DNA from: Gracilibacter sp. BRH_c7a | GTDB lineage: Bacteria; Bacillota; Desulfitobacteriia; Desulfitobacteriales; Syntrophobotulaceae | Direction of reading: 5' to 3' | Assembly (NCBI GenBank): GCA_001516055.1 | Contig: LOEZ01000091.1 | Location: 37,871-101,870, forward strand | Length of the DNA: 64,000 nucleotides | In this document: piece after piece, positions 62,901 to 64,000 of the stretch | Numbering within the stretch: the first letter of the stretch is position 1 | How the letters are laid out: every line of letters starts with the position of its first letter | Position numbers and translations under genes: made by a program | The notes under the pieces: model-generated | Told to the model about the DNA's origin: nothing | The model's input: only the letters and a program-made list of their open reading frames with translations | The model's database searches: none

Positions 62901-64000
62901 TTCCGCCTACGACTATATCAGTGCTATCTGTTACCATAGAGCTTACGGAATAAGCACTAAGTCCTCTCGTATTCGTGAGGTTAATCGTAGTACCACTCAC
63001 AGTCAGCTCAGATATCTTAAAGCTATCTTCCTTATACAGAAGGTAAACATTGCCTCCTTCTGAGTCTAAGTCATAGGTGGCGAAAACATTGGAAGAATCC
63101 CCTACTGTATTCCCAGTGCCAAGGTTGGATTTGATTGCTATGGCATAGGTACTATAACTGCCCCACATATCTTTACTGTATGATTGGCTATGAGCAGCAA
63201 TAAAGTAATCTCCATTAGCATTGACGGTGATATGCGATCCCTTGCTGAAATAATTCCCATAATAATCAGCACCACCAAAGTGTTCATAATAACCGTTGAA
63301 TATAACTTGCTTTATAAAGTTACCTGTTACATTAGTGGCATACATAATATCGTCTTTTTCGCTGTAACCGCCGGTTTGACCCCTTGTATCCGTATAGGTG
63401 ATATGCGCTTTGCCGTTACCATCTACCGAGATGTCAGGCTTGGAGCAAGAGCCATCATTATTGGACTCAATCAATACTTCCCCGCTCCAAACAGCTCCAC
63501 TACGGGTTCTGTAGCCAATTTTTCCGGCTGTCGTATAGGCTACATGAGGATTTCCTGCATCGTCTACAACGATAGCTCCTTCGGTACCTATTCCGATCAA
63601 GCTCTGACTCGACCAGTTGCCGCTTGAATCTGCTTCATTATAGTAGATATTCCCGTCCCGGGTATAAACTACCCAGATAAAGTCAGAACCGGCATCGGAA
63701 TCAAGCAGGGTTCCTACAGGCGGTACGCTTACGGCCACTGTGACAGTTACTACCCAGTTCTTCACAGTTCCGTCTTCTGCAGTGACTACATACGTTACCG
63801 GGGCTGTGAAATTATTGGCTGTCGTGCCGCTTACCTGATTGTCTCCACTTATAGTTGCTCCTTGCGCATTCTCCGATAAGGTGAAGCTGGCTATCAGGCT
63901 GCTCACATTGGTTCCGTAAGCTGCTTCAATTGTGATTGTTCCATCACCTATTGTCGCTGCTCCCGTCTGCTCAGCAAAGCTGAAGGCTGTGATCTCTGCA
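56929..64000 (-). CDS. Giant multi-domain surface protein, 5' end beyond the window
   Basis: At least 2,350 residues, open to the edge. The GTG at 63906 is not the start, because the frame continues upstream in the same kind of sequence (ITAFSFAEQTGAATI, TITIEAAYGTN). Domains, from the N-terminal side: DUF5018-like repeat, sialidase-like beta repeats (WVVYTRDGNIYYNEAD), a Big_2 Ig-like domain, a Big_5 domain (TLVPQENATGVSINPAISIT), SwmB-like Ig, two copies of an unknown module (61470-60785 and 60040-59240), more Ig-like domains, and Cna/SdrD-type B domains near the C-terminus. No LPXTG or SLH anchor is seen. Likely adhesin or structural surface protein. Confidence 0.8.
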   Translation of the reverse strand, partial: AEITAFSFAEQTGAATIGDGTITIEAAYGTNVSSLIASFTLSENAQGATISGDNQVSGTTANNFTAPVTYVVTAEDGTVKNWVVTVTVAVSVPPVGTLLDSDAGSDFIWVVYTRDGNIYYNEADSSGNWSSQSLIGIGTEGAIVVDDAGNPHVAYTTAGKIGYRTRSGAVWSGEVLIESNNDGSCSKPDISVDGNGKAHITYTDTRGQTGGYSEKDDIMYATNVTGNFIKQVIFNGYYEHFGGADYYGNYFSKGSHITVNANGDYFIAAHSQSYSKDMWGSYSTYAIAIKSNLGTGNTVGDSSNVFATYDLDSEGGNVYLLYKEDSFKISELTVSGTTINLTNTRGLSAYSVSSMVTDSTDIVVGGKNNTNNLQTNCNGISQVYNDIVVKGTKVSVVNRNGTFYAVYADNADDEIKTIEVVVPGAEVTIDTVLQLGVNTEANASTTETGAADWQSSDTDVATIDPVTGAITAAGAGVTTISYTSSTSGNVNSIEVEVYAAPADVSANLEFGDTSTVIVSGTKQLVGFTINAGETGSFMIDDDSTDVITVNNSGLVTYVANGTRDILYESVEDSTGRVVEYGQVNITANGTPAANTLVPQENATGVSINPAISITFNTEVTEASELAKLTDDTEYPNVLRSEAFGDEEITSATLNGNTIALMYSGSLDYDITYTVNIPAGVVQNAQGITNDAISWSFTTVEDTTPPSLQSAVMLDDNPDQVVLTYDEPLDSTSTPANTDFSIGGADASDRTVTGVTVTANKVILTLSSALASGDVITVSYTQGVSPIQDDFENASADLTDQAVTNNVTPSVPSSMNIGVSFGSIVIDMTIQDGSGGSITWSDIADSVDLESSNIVITDSEGDEDLVTISFIDLGNRVDSATNTITFNGEPGLNGSQTGDFDTGGLFEGFVPYGHDTVTVNISGDSWGPVSAEGLIPYLEISPTPGANGTLDISVEYEAGYVAVNGELSLTALDPNSVELIGAVGADYAEALSNDVPVAEIDGMDEDLYAYLLPYMPMENVTSMIMTYDAVEDTFNISAARTDGTEVDCILSLFLLDGSTGTVQYTQIDLYAEGVGTDVEVDYLPMVDFVGDNGTTEITISFDTPMNQAAVENADNYMYISTNGTIINNIAYDAENEEAAITLSGNVADGDEIIININEPGITDVNGFELMLVDYIRTEDVWDVNMLPEPDVITLYEDPEYTTPSNSFAPGDTVYVMINDMTAQTGGTVNVHLSSTAHADGIDIVCQDAYDNNFFLSAFTVTGQDSASASGETPANLKIDGQNGDIVTVEYGEDQSVTATVSAAQTAGGTPDTLTIDIIYSSIDINLTALVDEQELGLDTVGDIDYDNSLVLFTDFDDVQPDVQVTFTQLINDSNATVDLANNVLNLLGEFEADERTGIFAEGELLGSLVYGDHDTVKVTVKGILEGTPTWSIEDTKPLPYLYLTNQAENAEDANNLDLDVVANYFETLSGSYDNIEIFGETFIPVDTDVTYHTAYDTAIQSAESIGDVEADDGRIQAFYVAPDMSGEGGQSMANVESIFISKTGDNTYTINATKTEDAQPVDALITLIIIDSHNNTEAEILIVLTSEGGSSAVDISEMMEPVSDEPADSLVLGVASLQYAGDNNDLNIQMELRFEGNPAANQYYANTVLSVDGTPVDAESYSCVDETGVVTILSSYLDTLTEDTTFTLSVNNDATGNVELTAQFTITLLDAISPTVGDTPIETADNNSNGIYDQGDTITLNFSEPIDFTQFTDISDFGLSGGTWGDTTLDHVSKEDQTDYTSFLTITLQDNSAIDGGATVTLTSDIIIDRSDNVAESNLVYTLPELEQPDNSGPALSLDASYSTDNTITITYNSTGFEDYHTLITQIHVDNPDNTYVGMISENDWSTAEGEITIVMSESNPLRNAGSYKIRVKAPDYDENVTSQVTIVAGSADNIGFADGSTPANPAENGGLLDSIIVEVYDAYNNLCSGISTGEITVAKDTGYVNDSLWNMSGVTQATIASGQAEFTGIYVESVDSQSVHLEFSYSTFDTITGGIVIPQPAAAPTLSGGLVFSDTAGDQIGVIVELGEPTNPQNGFRYLNTAQPVVIGNGYNTSGWTAISNENTINSDVSNRYIGVAEVNASGQVVQFTESYKLGSIYGNVTGVTDNSNITVTVKKYVDSILVETITDVTAADGYYSIRGIEADIDYYLVEFSKVDHRDPDSPHYVGDELFSNGVANVTGTIYGPDDLFSILRGRAVHSGNSSSGVANVRVKIGDNSIDPANIDSPYVVDTDTNGYYTFYNVVRDSYEYSPVIFYKYDEVWDDYGGINEGTSNPLYGDLIQPEYNAANPENGDIVWDGINQRWEITIIFIVDDSVQ

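Noticed and set aside
63906..63908. GTG at 63906 as start of the surface protein
   Set aside because: The frame is open up to 64000 and reads on in the same repeat style (TITIEAAYGTN), so the true start lies beyond the window.

Overview
The window looks like a chromosome segment of a strictly anaerobic, low-GC, respiratory member of the Clostridia, of the Desulfitobacterium / Dehalobacter / Desulfosporosinus kind. The basis is gene content and AT-rich Firmicutes style: strong GGAGG ribosome sites, many TTG and GTG starts, and a lonB-lon pair as in spore formers. The species cannot be named from sequence alone. Almost every gene is on the minus strand. I see no rRNA, tRNA or CRISPR array.

Layout. 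(1) 65-3318: a heterodisulfide-reductase-type electron-transfer pair, HdrC-like plus a large GltD/Fe-S/CCG flavoprotein. (2) 3589-11108: a Ynj-type ABC importer (binding protein, two permeases, ATPase) with a YnjE-type rhodanese lipoprotein upstream and two small glycosyltransferases plus an APH-fold kinase downstream. A divergent LysR regulator sits at 11468. (3) 12469-15008: a TVP38-type membrane protein and a sulfur uptake set (YeeE half, TusA, YeeE half). (4) 15961-23829: a large arsenic block: ArsR, an ArsP/YraQ-like permease, a small CxxC redox protein, CcdA and a thioredoxin, then a classical arsR-arsD-arsA-acr3-arsC operon. (5) 23944-25139: a double-rhodanese lipoprotein and a decayed second copy of the permease/redox-protein module. 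(6) 25294-27721: MarR regulator, hgcA, hgcB and DUF2703. hgcAB is the corrinoid protein/ferredoxin pair required for mercury methylation. (7) 27913-37708: a NapH-like polyferredoxin pair, then an arsenate-respiration set: TorD-like chaperone (ArrD), ArrB, ArrA, ArrC, and an ArrR/ArrS/ArrT-type two-component system with its PhnD-like binding protein. (8) 37805-44550: envelope glycosylation genes, transporters, EngB. (9) 44744-52043: lon, lonB, clpX and tig, with no clpP in its usual place between tig and clpX. (10) 52266-64000: a lipid-type glycosyltransferase, a PAS/GGDEF/HD-GYP protein, an IS66 remnant, and the 3' part of a giant multi-domain surface protein that runs off the window.

How it fits together. 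Regions 2 to 7 form a metalloid/sulfur island of about 34 kb. Arsenate would be respired outside the cytoplasmic membrane by ArrAB through ArrC. Arsenate that enters is reduced by ArsC, and arsenite is exported by Acr3 with ArsA/ArsD. A second arsenic-linked export and thiol-redox set is marked by four near-identical 23-bp operator-like sites. Thiosulfate or sulfane sulfur would be handled by the rhodaneses, TusA and YeeE. Embedded in the island is a self-contained MarR-hgcA-hgcB-DUF2703 operon with paired palindromic operators. Its proteins, like ArsD, end in vicinal-cysteine tails. The most noteworthy content is this joining of mercury methylation, arsenate respiration and arsenic resistance.
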